NCBI GenBank assembly: GCA_040754395.1
Contig: JBFMCL010000020.1
Coordinates: 1-61,362 of the forward strand
DNA from: Nitrospirota bacterium
GTDB taxonomy: Bacteria > Nitrospirota > Thermodesulfovibrionia > Thermodesulfovibrionales > SM23-35
DNA length: 61,362 nt
Direction of reading: 5' to 3'
This document shows positions 41,385 to 51,100 of the stretch, piece by piece (the first letter of the stretch is position 1; each line of letters starts with the position of its first letter). Made by a program: the position numbers and the translations under genes. The notes beneath the pieces are model-generated. The model was not told where the DNA came from. It made no database searches and saw only the letters and a program-made list of their open reading frames with translations.

Positions 41385-42749
41385 TTAGATAAATGTATAG
41401 AATTTTCCGACTTTGTCGGGGAACGTAGGCTCAGTGCAGCCATGGCAGTTGCCTCTGCTTCCTACGCACCAGTTAACACCATACTGTTCGGCTGTATCTG
41501 TATTCCATCTTCTGCGGGAACAGTCAGCCTTCGTCTTCCTTCCCTTGCAACCGAGAATTCCGAGACATCCGAGGGCATCAGACTTCCATTTCTCCCTTCC
41601 GAGTCTCTTGCTGTCGCCGGTTGGCCACCTGTAACTGTAGTCCGCATCGCCGGTGTAATTAATGTTCGGCGGGTAGGTGCCAGGAGGACCACCTACGCCA
41701 GGTGTAGTCCAGTAAGCTGGATCAGTATTTGGTGGAATTGGTGTGCCGGTCCATGGAGTGGTATACGGATCGGTATTGAGCGCCTTTTTCGGAATATTGT
41801 TATACCTCCATGGGCATGGCCCAGCGTTACACTGGTATTCACGATACCCATAATCCAACGGACGGCGATAGTTGGTCAGTGTTGGAATCGCAGCCGCAAG
41901 CCTTGCTTTAACACCATCTATGTCGCCATTATTGATTAAGTCTATCACTGGCTGTAATCCGCCGAGGGTACTTACGATATGGGCGATGGTGCCGACGATC
42001 CAGTCCGCATGTGGAGGACAGCCCGGAATGTTGATCGTTGCCTGTTCAATGGGCATTCCCAGAATGTTTGTCACCGGAGCAGCATCTACGCCAAGACTAT
42101 TGTCGAGCAGCGCACCAGCTCCGTATGTGGCTCCCTTATACAGCGCACCCCTTGCATCTGTGGCATTTCCCCTTGCTCCCGGAATTCCTCCGAAGGACGC
42201 ACAGGTGCCTACCGCAAGGACCGCGAGGGCATGTCTTGCAAGACGGCGTGCATTATAGAGCATGGTCTCATTGCTACCTCCGGTCAAATCGCCGACATGG
42301 CAAAAATCTCCGCGTGCTCTTCCGGTACCTTCAGGCGACGCGCACTGGATAGCACCCTCAAGCACAAGGACATACGGCAAATTGACTGATGCGGGATTAG
42401 CACCAGGAACCAATGCGTTATACAAAGACTCAACATAGGCTACTGATGATTTGGGTCCTGCGACTGTGCCAATCTCTGAACCGGCAGCGGTCATGATGGT
42501 CTTGTGGTATTTGAGGTCGAGGGTGTTGATCAGCAGATCGTCCGCCGTGGTGTAGAAAACGGAATTCAGCAAGCTCACGGAACAGCCGGTACATGCTGCG
42601 CCATCGAGCCAGATAACGGGTATACCGCCGCTCAGATAATCCTTCGCAAGCGCTTCATCGAGCTTCATTAATGTTGATGCCGAGAGCCCGAGCGCGCCTG
42701 CTGCAACGGAGCAGTATTTCAAAAACTCTCTACGAGTAATACGAAGCAT
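41385..42749 (-). CDS. [NiFe]-type hydrogenase small subunit, Tat-exported
   Basis: Electron-transfer subunit with three Fe-S clusters. The 454-residue precursor has a twin-arginine signal (RITRREFLKYCSVAAGALGL). Proximal cluster ligands appear in GAACTGCSVSL, VGTCASFGG and IPGCPPHADW. The C-terminal cluster region reads LGILGCKGRKTKADC, RRRWN, NWCVGSRGNCHGCTEPTFPD. A Pro/Thr/Tyr-rich insert of about 80 residues (around 300-380) separates the halves. Where most enzymes have a His three residues before a Cys for the distal cluster, this one has REYQC. It lies 20 bases upstream of the large-subunit start and follows the 71-aa gene by five bases. Confidence 0.92.
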   Translation of the reverse strand: MLRITRREFLKYCSVAAGALGLSASTLMKLDEALAKDYLSGGIPVIWLDGAACTGCSVSLLNSVFYTTADDLLINTLDLKYHKTIMTAAGSEIGTVAGPKSSVAYVESLYNALVPGANPASVNLPYVLVLEGAIQCASPEGTGRARGDFCHVGDLTGGSNETMLYNARRLARHALAVLAVGTCASFGGIPGARGNATDARGALYKGATYGAGALLDNSLGVDAAPVTNILGMPIEQATINIPGCPPHADWIVGTIAHIVSTLGGLQPVIDLINNGDIDGVKARLAAAIPTLTNYRRPLDYGYREYQCNAGPCPWRYNNIPKKALNTDPYTTPWTGTPIPPNTDPAYWTTPGVGGPPGTYPPNINYTGDADYSYRWPTGDSKRLGREKWKSDALGCLGILGCKGRKTKADCSRRRWNTDTAEQYGVNWCVGSRGNCHGCTEPTFPDKVGKFYTFI

Positions 42750-42754
42750 ATTTC

Positions 42755-42970
42755 TTATCCCTCCTTTCCATTCTTATTCACGTGATGCGAATTTAGTCTC
42801 TGCACTTTTTCAAAGAGACTTTTTTGGTTCGGTTTCATGTCTTTCTTTTTCTCTCCGGAGAGTGGCTGGGTAAAACTGTACCAGGCACCTGCTACCTGCC
42901 TGAACGTGTCCTTCGACACCATCTCTCTGAAAAGCTCTCTTCGTGTTAATAATTTTTTGCCAGATTCCAT
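42755..42970 (-). CDS. Conserved-looking 71-aa protein of the hydrogenase operon
   Basis: A short charged protein starting at the ATG at 42970 (MESGKKLLTRRELFREMVSK, then DTFRQVAGAWYSF). It begins right after the tetrahaem cytochrome stop and its end contains the ribosome-binding site of the small-subunit gene, so it is part of the operon. TRRELFREM looks like the start of a twin-arginine or NapF-like leader, but no hydrophobic core follows. It may be a small assembly factor or the remnant of a ferredoxin-type protein. No function is assigned. Confidence 0.6.
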   Translation of the reverse strand: MESGKKLLTRRELFREMVSKDTFRQVAGAWYSFTQPLSGEKKKDMKPNQKSLFEKVQRLNSHHVNKNGKEG

Positions 42971-42973
42971 CAA

Positions 42974-43729
42974 CTATAACCTGTTCACATGGCAATCTGC
43001 GCACATCTTCGATCCGGAGTTATCGGATCTCAGGAAAAACACCTGCGAACCGACTGATTTGCCTCCAACCATCTGCTTGCCGGGATATGCCACGGTATCA
43101 TGGACAGCATGGCATGTTGAGCACTCAAACTGATCAGTTGCTGCAGTGGTATCTGCACCGTATAACGGATACTTAGCACCGTTTGCTCCGAGAATCCAGT
43201 ACCTCCATGGTGCTGTAGGACACTGGGTCGCGATAGGAAAACCGTTGTTGTCCTGAAGGTTATCCCTGCTCGGATCATACGTGAAGCTGATCGGATGCTC
43301 ATTGCTGAGGTCCATGTCAAGCATTGCCCAGAAAGTCGGGTTCATCTCGTAATCGTAATTCTCATTTGAGTGAGAGCCCGGCCCGGGATAGTTCACAAGT
43401 GAACTGAATACGCCGTTATGGCATACCAGACAAAGTGATGAGGGTTCCGCAGGACCTGATTGCGCATCCACGGCCATATCGAAGGACGGGCTTCTGTACA
43501 TGGTGTATGACTGAGGGCCCTGATCCCTGTTCCAGAGCGGATACTGTCCTGTACCTGAGTGCGGTGAATGACACATTGCGCAGGGCTCAAGACCGGCCTC
43601 ACCGGTGATCACCTGCACATCATGCGGAGTTCCATAGATTCCGGGGGTTCCACCTTCTCTTGCCCAGAGGAATGTGACAAGACCCAAAATCAGTGTAAGT
43701 GCAGTTACGAGCACTAAGGTTTTCTTCAT
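42974..43729 (-). CDS. Tetrahaem c-type cytochrome, hydrogenase partner
   Basis: A 251-residue exported cytochrome with signal peptide (TLVLVTALTLILGLVTFLWA) and four haem motifs: CAMCH, CLVCH, CSTCH and CADCH. It is first in the operon before the small and large hydrogenase subunits and probably accepts electrons from the distal Fe-S cluster. The arrangement of haems and the phrase SLCLVCHNG near the middle match the cytochrome at 25592-26308, so the hydrogenase and the conduit operon use related carriers. GGAGGTG lies before the ATG. Confidence 0.9.
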   Translation of the reverse strand: MKKTLVLVTALTLILGLVTFLWAREGGTPGIYGTPHDVQVITGEAGLEPCAMCHSPHSGTGQYPLWNRDQGPQSYTMYRSPSFDMAVDAQSGPAEPSSLCLVCHNGVFSSLVNYPGPGSHSNENYDYEMNPTFWAMLDMDLSNEHPISFTYDPSRDNLQDNNGFPIATQCPTAPWRYWILGANGAKYPLYGADTTAATDQFECSTCHAVHDTVAYPGKQMVGGKSVGSQVFFLRSDNSGSKMCADCHVNRL

Positions 43730-43848
43730 TGTTTTTTCACCTCCATCTTTTTAAAATATTGTTTTACAGCCAACTGCTGATACTTCAAACCGAAGTCCCT
43801 TGCGCTCTGTGAAATATACGAGAGCGCCAATTTGCTCTTTATCCTCAC
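43726..43848 (-). CDS. Possible 40-aa upstream ORF coupled to the tetrahaem cytochrome
   Basis: A GTG at 43848 opens a 40-codon frame (MRIKSKLALSYISQSARDFG then LKYQQLAVKQYFKKMEVKKQ) whose TGA overlaps the cytochrome ATG as ATGA. A perfect ribosome-binding string AAGGAGGTGA overlaps its first codon, which is too close for that start, so either another codon starts the frame or this is a standby ribosome site. A leader peptide is possible; evidence is weak. Confidence 0.3.
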   Translation of the reverse strand: MRIKSKLALSYISQSARDFGLKYQQLAVKQYFKKMEVKKQ

Positions 43849-44170
43849 CTCCTTTCGCTGAAGATGCCGGAAAGCCTGATGATGCTAATGATGATCGGTT
43901 CCGCATGAGGAGCCTGGTGACGGATGCAACGCATAGTGGAAAAGACGGTTGTCGTTGGCGATAACAGGCTTTCGGATCTGGTTTTTCTCAAAGCTCCCTC
44001 CCTCCTCTGGAGTACCTGAGCTTTATGCCCATAAATTTGCTGCCCTGATGTCCTGTAATTATTCTGAGGCTGGTTTTTCTGCTCTGACTAAATTTTATAC
44101 CCATACATAATATCATTGCAATGACAAAAAGGTTTGAATTCGCAAGTCTAAAGGTTGTAATTCTAATTAA
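43849..44170. other. Upstream region of the hydrogenase operon, no gene seen
   Basis: This stretch between the hydrogenase operon and the LuxR-type gene holds no convincing ORF and only a weak CATTGCAATGAC repeat remnant near 44118. A promoter for the hydrogenase operon should lie here, but I could not recognise a clear -35/-10 or -24/-12 pair. Confidence 0.5.
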
Positions 44171-44202
44171 TACTAAAGTTTACAAAGCACTAAACTTTAG
44201 TA
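44171..44202 (-). terminator. Inverted repeat at the end of the LuxR-type gene
   Basis: TACTAAAGTTT (44171-44181) and AAACTTTAGTA (44192-44202) form a perfect 11-bp stem that includes the stop codon of the regulator. The T tract is poor, so it may be a terminator or a protein-binding palindrome in the hydrogenase upstream region. Confidence 0.45.
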
Positions 44203-44843
44203 TTATATTCAGAGATTTTATGCGAATAAAGGGCAAGCTGGAGCCTGTCTGAAACCCCGATTTTTTTATAAATCCTGTTACAGTGGGACTTCACCGTCTG
44301 TTCACTGATATGGAGTTTCTGGGCAATCTCCTTGTTTCTGTACCCCTGGCAGACGAGAAGGACGATTTCTTTCTCTCTTTTGGCCAATGTCGTCTTTTTC
44401 TCCTGATTTCTCATGGAATTGATGATTTTCATGAGGGCATTCCGGTCGAGCCAGAGTTCTCCTGACTTGACCGCCTTCAGCGCTTTTTTCAGTAGAACCG
44501 AATCGGCGCTCGGGGGGAGAATTCCCACAACCCCCCTGAGAATCAGGTCTTTCAGATGCTTATTGGTCATGTGGCGTATCATCCGGTCGCCGATAAGAAG
44601 AATTTTCAGGCGGGATAATGTTGTATAGTCGTCCGGAAGATTCCAGAGGACGTCAAGATCAGAATTGTAGTCGGCGAGTATCACATCAGGCTTCATTTGA
44701 GAAAGCCAGTCAGTGTCTTTCCTTGTATCGGGGCTGACAGGAAACACCCCGATTATTTCAATATCGCGCTCATCTTCGAGAAGTTTTTTGAGGCCCTCGC
44801 CGAAAATTGTATTGCTGCACCCTATGAAAAGTCTCAACGCCAT
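44190..44843 (-). CDS. LuxR/NarL-type response regulator with degenerate acidic pocket
   Basis: A 217-residue protein. The N-terminal ~125 residues follow a receiver fold (LRLFIGCSNTIFGEGLKKLL, DVILADYNSDLD, LKILLIGDRM), with an Asp near 54-57 at the phosphoacceptor position, but the usual Asp-Asp/Glu pair after strand 1 is replaced by GCSN. The C-terminal LuxR helix-turn-helix is standard (LAKREKEIVLLVCQGYRNKE, IAQKLHISEQTVKSHCNRIY). It is transcribed toward the hydrogenase operon from just upstream, so it is the likely local regulator. Phosphorylation may not be its trigger. Confidence 0.88.
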   Translation of the reverse strand: MALRLFIGCSNTIFGEGLKKLLEDERDIEIIGVFPVSPDTRKDTDWLSQMKPDVILADYNSDLDVLWNLPDDYTTLSRLKILLIGDRMIRHMTNKHLKDLILRGVVGILPPSADSVLLKKALKAVKSGELWLDRNALMKIINSMRNQEKKTTLAKREKEIVLLVCQGYRNKEIAQKLHISEQTVKSHCNRIYKKIGVSDRLQLALYSHKISEYNTKV

Positions 44844-44899
44844 TAAATGTAATTATACCTGATTATCCCCAATCGGGCAAAAAGAATTGCAAATATTTA

Positions 44900-45182
44900 C
44901 TATTCTCAAATCCAGCGACAGAAATAGTCATTGCAAGCGACAGAAGGAAGGGATTGCTTCGTCACTTTGCTCCTCGCAATGACCTTTTTGTGTCGTCATT
45001 GCGAGCGACCAGCGGGAGCGCGGCAATCTGTCTTTGGTCGTCATCGCGAGCCGGAGGCGTGGCGATCTCGCTGTTGGCATGGAACGACGGGATTGCTTCG
45101 TCGCCCTGCTCCTCGCAATGACAGAATAGAGCAGAACCAGCGGGATTGCTTCGTCACGGCGTTCCTCGCAATGACGGAATAG
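44900..45182. repeat. Palindromic repeat block with a left MITE-like terminus only
   Basis: Begins TCTCAAATCCAGCGACAGAA, the left terminus of the composite elements, followed by units GTCATTGCAAG..GATTGCTTCGTC..CTCGCAATGAC, CATTGCGAGCGACCAGCGGG and CATCGCGAGCCGGAGGCGTG. No matching right terminus is visible before the coding region at 45200, so the element seems truncated. No gene. Confidence 0.65.
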
Positions 45183-45199
45183 GGGCGGAAGAAGGGTTT

Positions 45200-48100
45200 T
45201 TATGTCCCATCGGCCTTATTTGGGTTGCCCCCTTTGCCCTTTGCATCCCTATCCCCCGATGCTTTCATCTTCTTTCTGCACTCCACAAGGAGCTTCTGCG
45301 TATCCGCAGTGAAGTTGCCTGTTTCAATTGCTGCTTCCAGTAACGATGCCGCGTACTTATATAAATGAGTGTCGATAAATTGCCTGGCAAAAAATGAAAA
45401 ATAGGTTGCAGGGCTGAAATTCATCTCTCTCAATGCATTGATATATGCGAACCCCTTTTCTTTTTGCCCTGTACAGATAAGTACCATTGCAAGGGCAGTC
45501 ATCGCTTTCGGATATCCGGGCTCTTTTTGCAGCAATGCTTCAAGACGGGCAATGGCGTTTTCTACGGCACCGGTAAAAACTTCACAGGTTGCATAATGGA
45601 CAACTGTATCTCTCGACACAGGTGAAATCTGCATTGCCCGGTTATATGCCGAAATCGCTTCTGCATAGCGGCCAAGATTATAATTAACATTTCCCATGCT
45701 TTCAAGGGCATTCGAGAAATCGGGCTTTTTCGAGACAGCTTTCTCCAGGTATTCCAGTGCCTCCGGATATTTTCCGATTCCGGATGCCTGGACAGCAAGA
45801 TCAAAGAGAGCCTTTGCATCATCGCCGCCTTTTTGGACAAGTCTTTCCTTTCCCAGCATGAAGTAGTACTCGTGCTTGGCTGCCATTTTTTCTTCATCAA
45901 GCAGTCCGTAATGGTGAACGGGTATTTCACTGCGCTGCACAGAAATCCCCAGTGTAGTGAGCGATGGTTCGATCCGCTCATGCACAGGGTCCTCAAAACG
46001 AATGCGAGGATCATTCGGAAATAACCGTACCTTCTCGCCGTGGAACCATCCTGTGCCCGCTTCCTCTGACGCGTATGCCCCATCATTTTTAATCCATCCT
46101 GAAGTATTCACTGGTACGACATAATTACGGCTGACGAGTGTATAGGCGACAGCGGCAGGATTTAATGATTCCGGAGATTCAGGGTCTGCATGCTCTTCAG
46201 AGTCATCGTGGGCCGGAGGCGTGGCGATCTCTCTGTTGGCGTTGACCGACGAGATTGCTTCGTCGCTTCGTTCCTCGCAATGACCTTTTTGTGTCGTCAT
46301 CGCGGGTGACCGGAGGGGGTGAGGCAACCTGTCTTTTGTCGTCATCGCGGGCGGAGCGTGGCGATCTCGCTGTTCTGAGTGAGATTGCTTCGTCACTGCA
46401 TTCCTCGCAATGACGGGGGAAGAGGTCCTCCTCGCAATGACTGTCTGTTGAAGTTTACCCAAATCCTTGAATCCTCGACCCCTCGACCCCTCTGTAATGA
46501 GTTCTCTGAGCCTTCCATAGTCAGAGGAAGAAATAGCTTCATCCGCGTCCAGAATCAGTATCCATTTGCCGGTAGCCTTCGAGAGCGAAAAATTCCTCGC
46601 ATCAGAGAAGCTGTCAGTCCACGCAAAATCATATACCTTAGCGCCGAGGGCTGTTGCAATATCTTTTGTCCTGTCTGTTGAGCCTGTGTCAACAACGATC
46701 ATCTCATCTGCAAGGCCTTTTACGCTCATTAGGGCGCGGGCAATGTTATCCTGCTCATTCTTTGCGATCATGCATAAAGAGACAGAGAGTGATGGAGCCT
46801 CATTGAGATTGGGGGATTGTGAATCAGAGATCGTTTGAGACCGGCGGAGATCTGAGACAGTGTGAGATTCGTTGGAAGAGGAGCGAAACGGTCTGTCTTC
46901 TTCCTCTTGTAAGTCATCGCGGATGGAGCGTGGCGATTGCGGTGTTGTTCCGAACGATGAGATTGCTTCGTCGCGTTGCTCCTCGCAATGACTCCCATAG
47001 TCCTCATCGCTGGCGACCGGAGGGGGCGAGGCAACCTGTCTTTTGTCGTCATCGCGAGCCGGAGGCGTGGCGATCTCTCTGTTGGTGTTGAACGACGGGA
47101 TTGCTTCGTCACTGCGTTCCTCGCAATGACTCCCATAGTCCTCATCGCGAGCCGGAGGCGTGGCGATCTCTCTGTTGGCGTTGAACGATGAGATTGCTTC
47201 GTCACTGCGTTCCTCGCAATGACGGGGGAAAAGGTGCTCCTTGCAATGATCTTTTTGTGTCGTCATTGCGGGTGACCGGAGGGGGTGAGGCAACCTGTCT
47301 TTTGTCGTCATCGCGGGCGGAGCGTGGCGATCCCGCTGTCGGCATTCCGCGAGCAGACGGCGCGTTTTTTCAGTCGCAAGACCCAGCATCACTGTTGCCT
47401 CAAGCAGCCGGGAGGCATAATCAAACCGTTTCAATGAGATTAACTGTTCCGCCATATTTGTAAAATATGGTCCCGGATTGAACATGGAGTCCTGTGACTT
47501 TTTGGCATATTCAAATCCCTCATCTTTTCTGTCAGAGCAGAAATATGATACTGCGAGCAATTGCACTACCAGCGGATTATCAGATTCTATTGCATGGATA
47601 TTTTTGAGAGCACGGATAGCTGCATCAGGATTGCCGGCATAGAGTTCACAGGTTGCATACATAAAACTTGCATCTATGGAATCAGGGGATAGCTGGAGAG
47701 CCTTTTTGTAAGACGAGAGGGCTTCCTCATACCTCCCGAGGCTGTAGTATGATGTCCCTAACCCATAGTAGGCTTTTCCAATATCAGGCCTGATAGCAAT
47801 AAGTTGTTGCCAGTATTCCAGAGCTTCATCAAATTTCTCGAGTTCTGAAGCCTGTACCGCTAATTCATACAGAGCAACCGGATCTTTTTCACCCTGCTTG
47901 GAGAGTTTTTTTCTTCCCATTTGATAATACAGCTCACCTTTTGCAAGCACATGGTGCTTCATTAATTTCCCATAATGGTGGATGGGTATTTCTGTTGGCT
48001 TGATATCTATGCCGATTTTTTTCAGAGAATTTTCAACCATTTCGTGAACGGGATTTTCGAACCGGATGCGGGAGTCATTCGGGAACAGCCTCACTTTTCT

Positions 48101-51100
48101 GCTCGGGAACCATCCTGAGCCGGCCTCTTCCCGGTATTTCCCGTCGTTGGGATACCAGTTTACGCAGACTTCACCGACATAGTTCCTCGAGACGAATGAA
48201 TAGGCTACGGAAGGTTTGGAGGTTCCCTTTTTGTCATCGCGGGTGAACGGAGGCGTGGCGATCTCTCTGTTGGCGTTGAACGGCGGGATTGCTTCGTCAC
48301 CGTGTTCCTCGCAATGACGGAATGGGTTGGAGGACGGAATTGTATCGTCGCGCTGCTCTTCGCAATGACCTTTTTGTGTCGTCATCGCGAGCGGAGCGTG
48401 GCGATCTCGCTGTTCCAAGTGAGATTGCGTTGTCGCTTCGCTCCTCGCAATGACGGGGGAAGAGGTGCTCCTCGCAATGACTGTCTGTTGAAGTTTGTCC
48501 AAATCCTTGAATCCTCGACCCCTCGACCCCTCTGTAATGAGTTCTCTGAGCCTTTCATAATCCGAAGCAGCGATCACCTCATCGGCATCAAGAAGCAGTA
48601 TCCAATCTCCTGTTGCCTTTGAGATAGAGAAATTACGCGCGTCGGAAAAGTTGTCTGTCCACGGGAAATCATGTACGGTTGCGCCAAACACCCGTGCAAT
48701 CTTCTTTGTCCTGTCTGTGGAACCTGTATCTACCACTATCATTTCGTCAATAACAGGTTGAACACTCTGAAGCGCGTGCATGATATTTTGCTCTTCGTTT
48801 TTTGCGATCATGCATAAAGAGATAGTGCCCTCTTTTTTGACGTTGCGATCCGCCTCAGACGGAGTGGCAATCTCTTCCGTTTCGATGTCACTATGAGATT
48901 GCTTCGTCGTCCTGTCCCGACGCATGTCGGGATCGGCATTCCTCGCAATGTCAGCATTTTCTCCCTCAATTGACCCCATTTCCCCTTGCATCCTATTAAA
49001 TGAACCCCTTGACGACCTTATCTCCATCACTCCCACCTTCTGCCTCAGCTTCAGCGCAAGATTGAGTGTATCGTCATCGATCCCGAAGGCAATCAACGCC
49101 TTTTGTATCTCGTCCATTGCCTGTCGGAAGAGCCCCTGCTGAAGGAGGTTGTCGATAAGGATAAACTGCAGTTTTCTGCAGAATGGATAAAGCCCAATTG
49201 CCTCACGGAAGCGTTTTTCTGCTTCAGGCAATTTCCCGAGATCTACCGCAGCAGAATAGTAGTTGATCACTATGTCTTCAGACGTAGAGGAGAGAACAAA
49301 TGCCTTTTCGAACAGGGTGAATGCATCCTCTTTTTTCCCGTGACTCCATTTAAGCGCACCAAGATTTGAATAGGATTCACCATATCCCATGTCGGCATCC
49401 AGCGCCTTTTGAAAAAATCTCTCCGCGTCAGGATACAGGAGTTTCGCAAAAGCGAGAGTTCCCTTGAGATTCAGGGCTCCGGCAGAGGTGCGCATATTCA
49501 GGACTTCATCGGCATACTGCTCAGCTTCAGTCAGCTGACGCAACCCTTCCTTACAGTAGCCCATAAGCTCAAGCGCCATTACGTCATTCTTTATTCCCTC
49601 CGGCAAGTGTTCCAGGACATTAAGGGCCTCTTTGAATTTGCCGTCATCGATCAGTAATTCTGCGAGGGCGAAGTAGAGTCTTTTGTCATCAGGATATGCG
49701 TCGATCCCCTGCCTGAGCGTAACGACTGCGTTCCCTTTTTCTCCCTTTTGCCTCAATTCATCCGCAAGAAAAAGGCTGTCCATGCTGAACCGTTTCCTTG
49801 CGTCGGCTTCAGGACCGCCCTGATGTATCCATTGCTCGATAAAGACTCGTCTGTCTTTATTGAGGAGAGAGGCAATGTCTGCAGTCCGGCTGTCAGGTCT
49901 GTGATGGCCATGGAAATGCACAAATACATCACCGGCGATCATATTCCTGTACCCTTCCTCTGAAGCTCTGAAACAATAATCCTTATCCGCATATTTAGGC
50001 ATGTCATACCGCTCATCGAAGAGACCGATCTTCTCCGCCATCTCGTGACTGAAGAGCATGCAGAAACTGTCCACGTTTTTTACATACACACGACGGTATC
50101 TGTTCCTGTCCCTGAATTCCTTTGCAAACGCTTCAAGGGCTGTTCCGTCCGCGTTTCGTTCCTCACAATGCCCCGTCTTTTTGTCATTGCGAGCCGAAGG
50201 CGAAGAAATCTCGTTGTTGAGCTTGATGCGGGAGATTGCTTCGTCGTCCGTCTTGGCGGACTCCTCGTAATGACGAGAAGAAAAGGTGTCATTGCGAGCA
50301 GATTCTTTTTTTGTCATTGCGAGCCCGGAGGGCGTGGCAATCTTAACTCCCTGCCGTCCTTCCATGTTTACCGTCATGGGCCCGACTATCCCGATATCGT
50401 CAGCACTGCTGTGGCATTCAAGCAGACCCGTAAGCCAGTCTTTCGTGACTTCAACCGCATCATTCAGAAGAACGATGTGCTCACCCGATGATTCAGCCAT
50501 CCCCAGGTTGCAGGCTTGGGAAAAACCCAAAGGCTGTGATGAAAGATTCAGGGATTCGAGGGTTCGAGGATTCGAGTCCATTGACCCCTTGACTCCTTGA
50601 CTCCCTCCCCCCTCAATGTGAGAGGGTACTTTTATCAATCTGCAATTCCTGTTTTCCTTCAGAAGCCTCCGGAGCCATTTCGGCGGGGCAAACGAGGCAA
50701 TAAGGGGAACAAATATCAGTTCATATGACTCTCTGGTATGTTTCAGAACGCTCTCCACGCACTTTCTTGAATACTGCCGCTGACCTGAGAGAAGGATAAC
50801 GATGGAAACCAATCCTTCAGTCCTGAATTGATGCGGGGCAGGATCAGTTTCCTGTTCAACAGGGTGCATCATCTGCGTGTCACTTAATATATTCATGGGC
50901 TCTTTCAGTTCCGGCGCGGAACCAGTATATACTAAGTGTTTAATCTCCGAAGGTTCAGGAACGGGGATATAATGTTTTTTTGGATCAAAGGGCTGGGCCA
51001 GAATATCCGACAACATCTGTGGTGAATTATGATGTCCATATGGCAGGTCTTTGGGCAAATTCCACTTACTCTTGTATCTTTCCCATGCCTCCCACAATTG

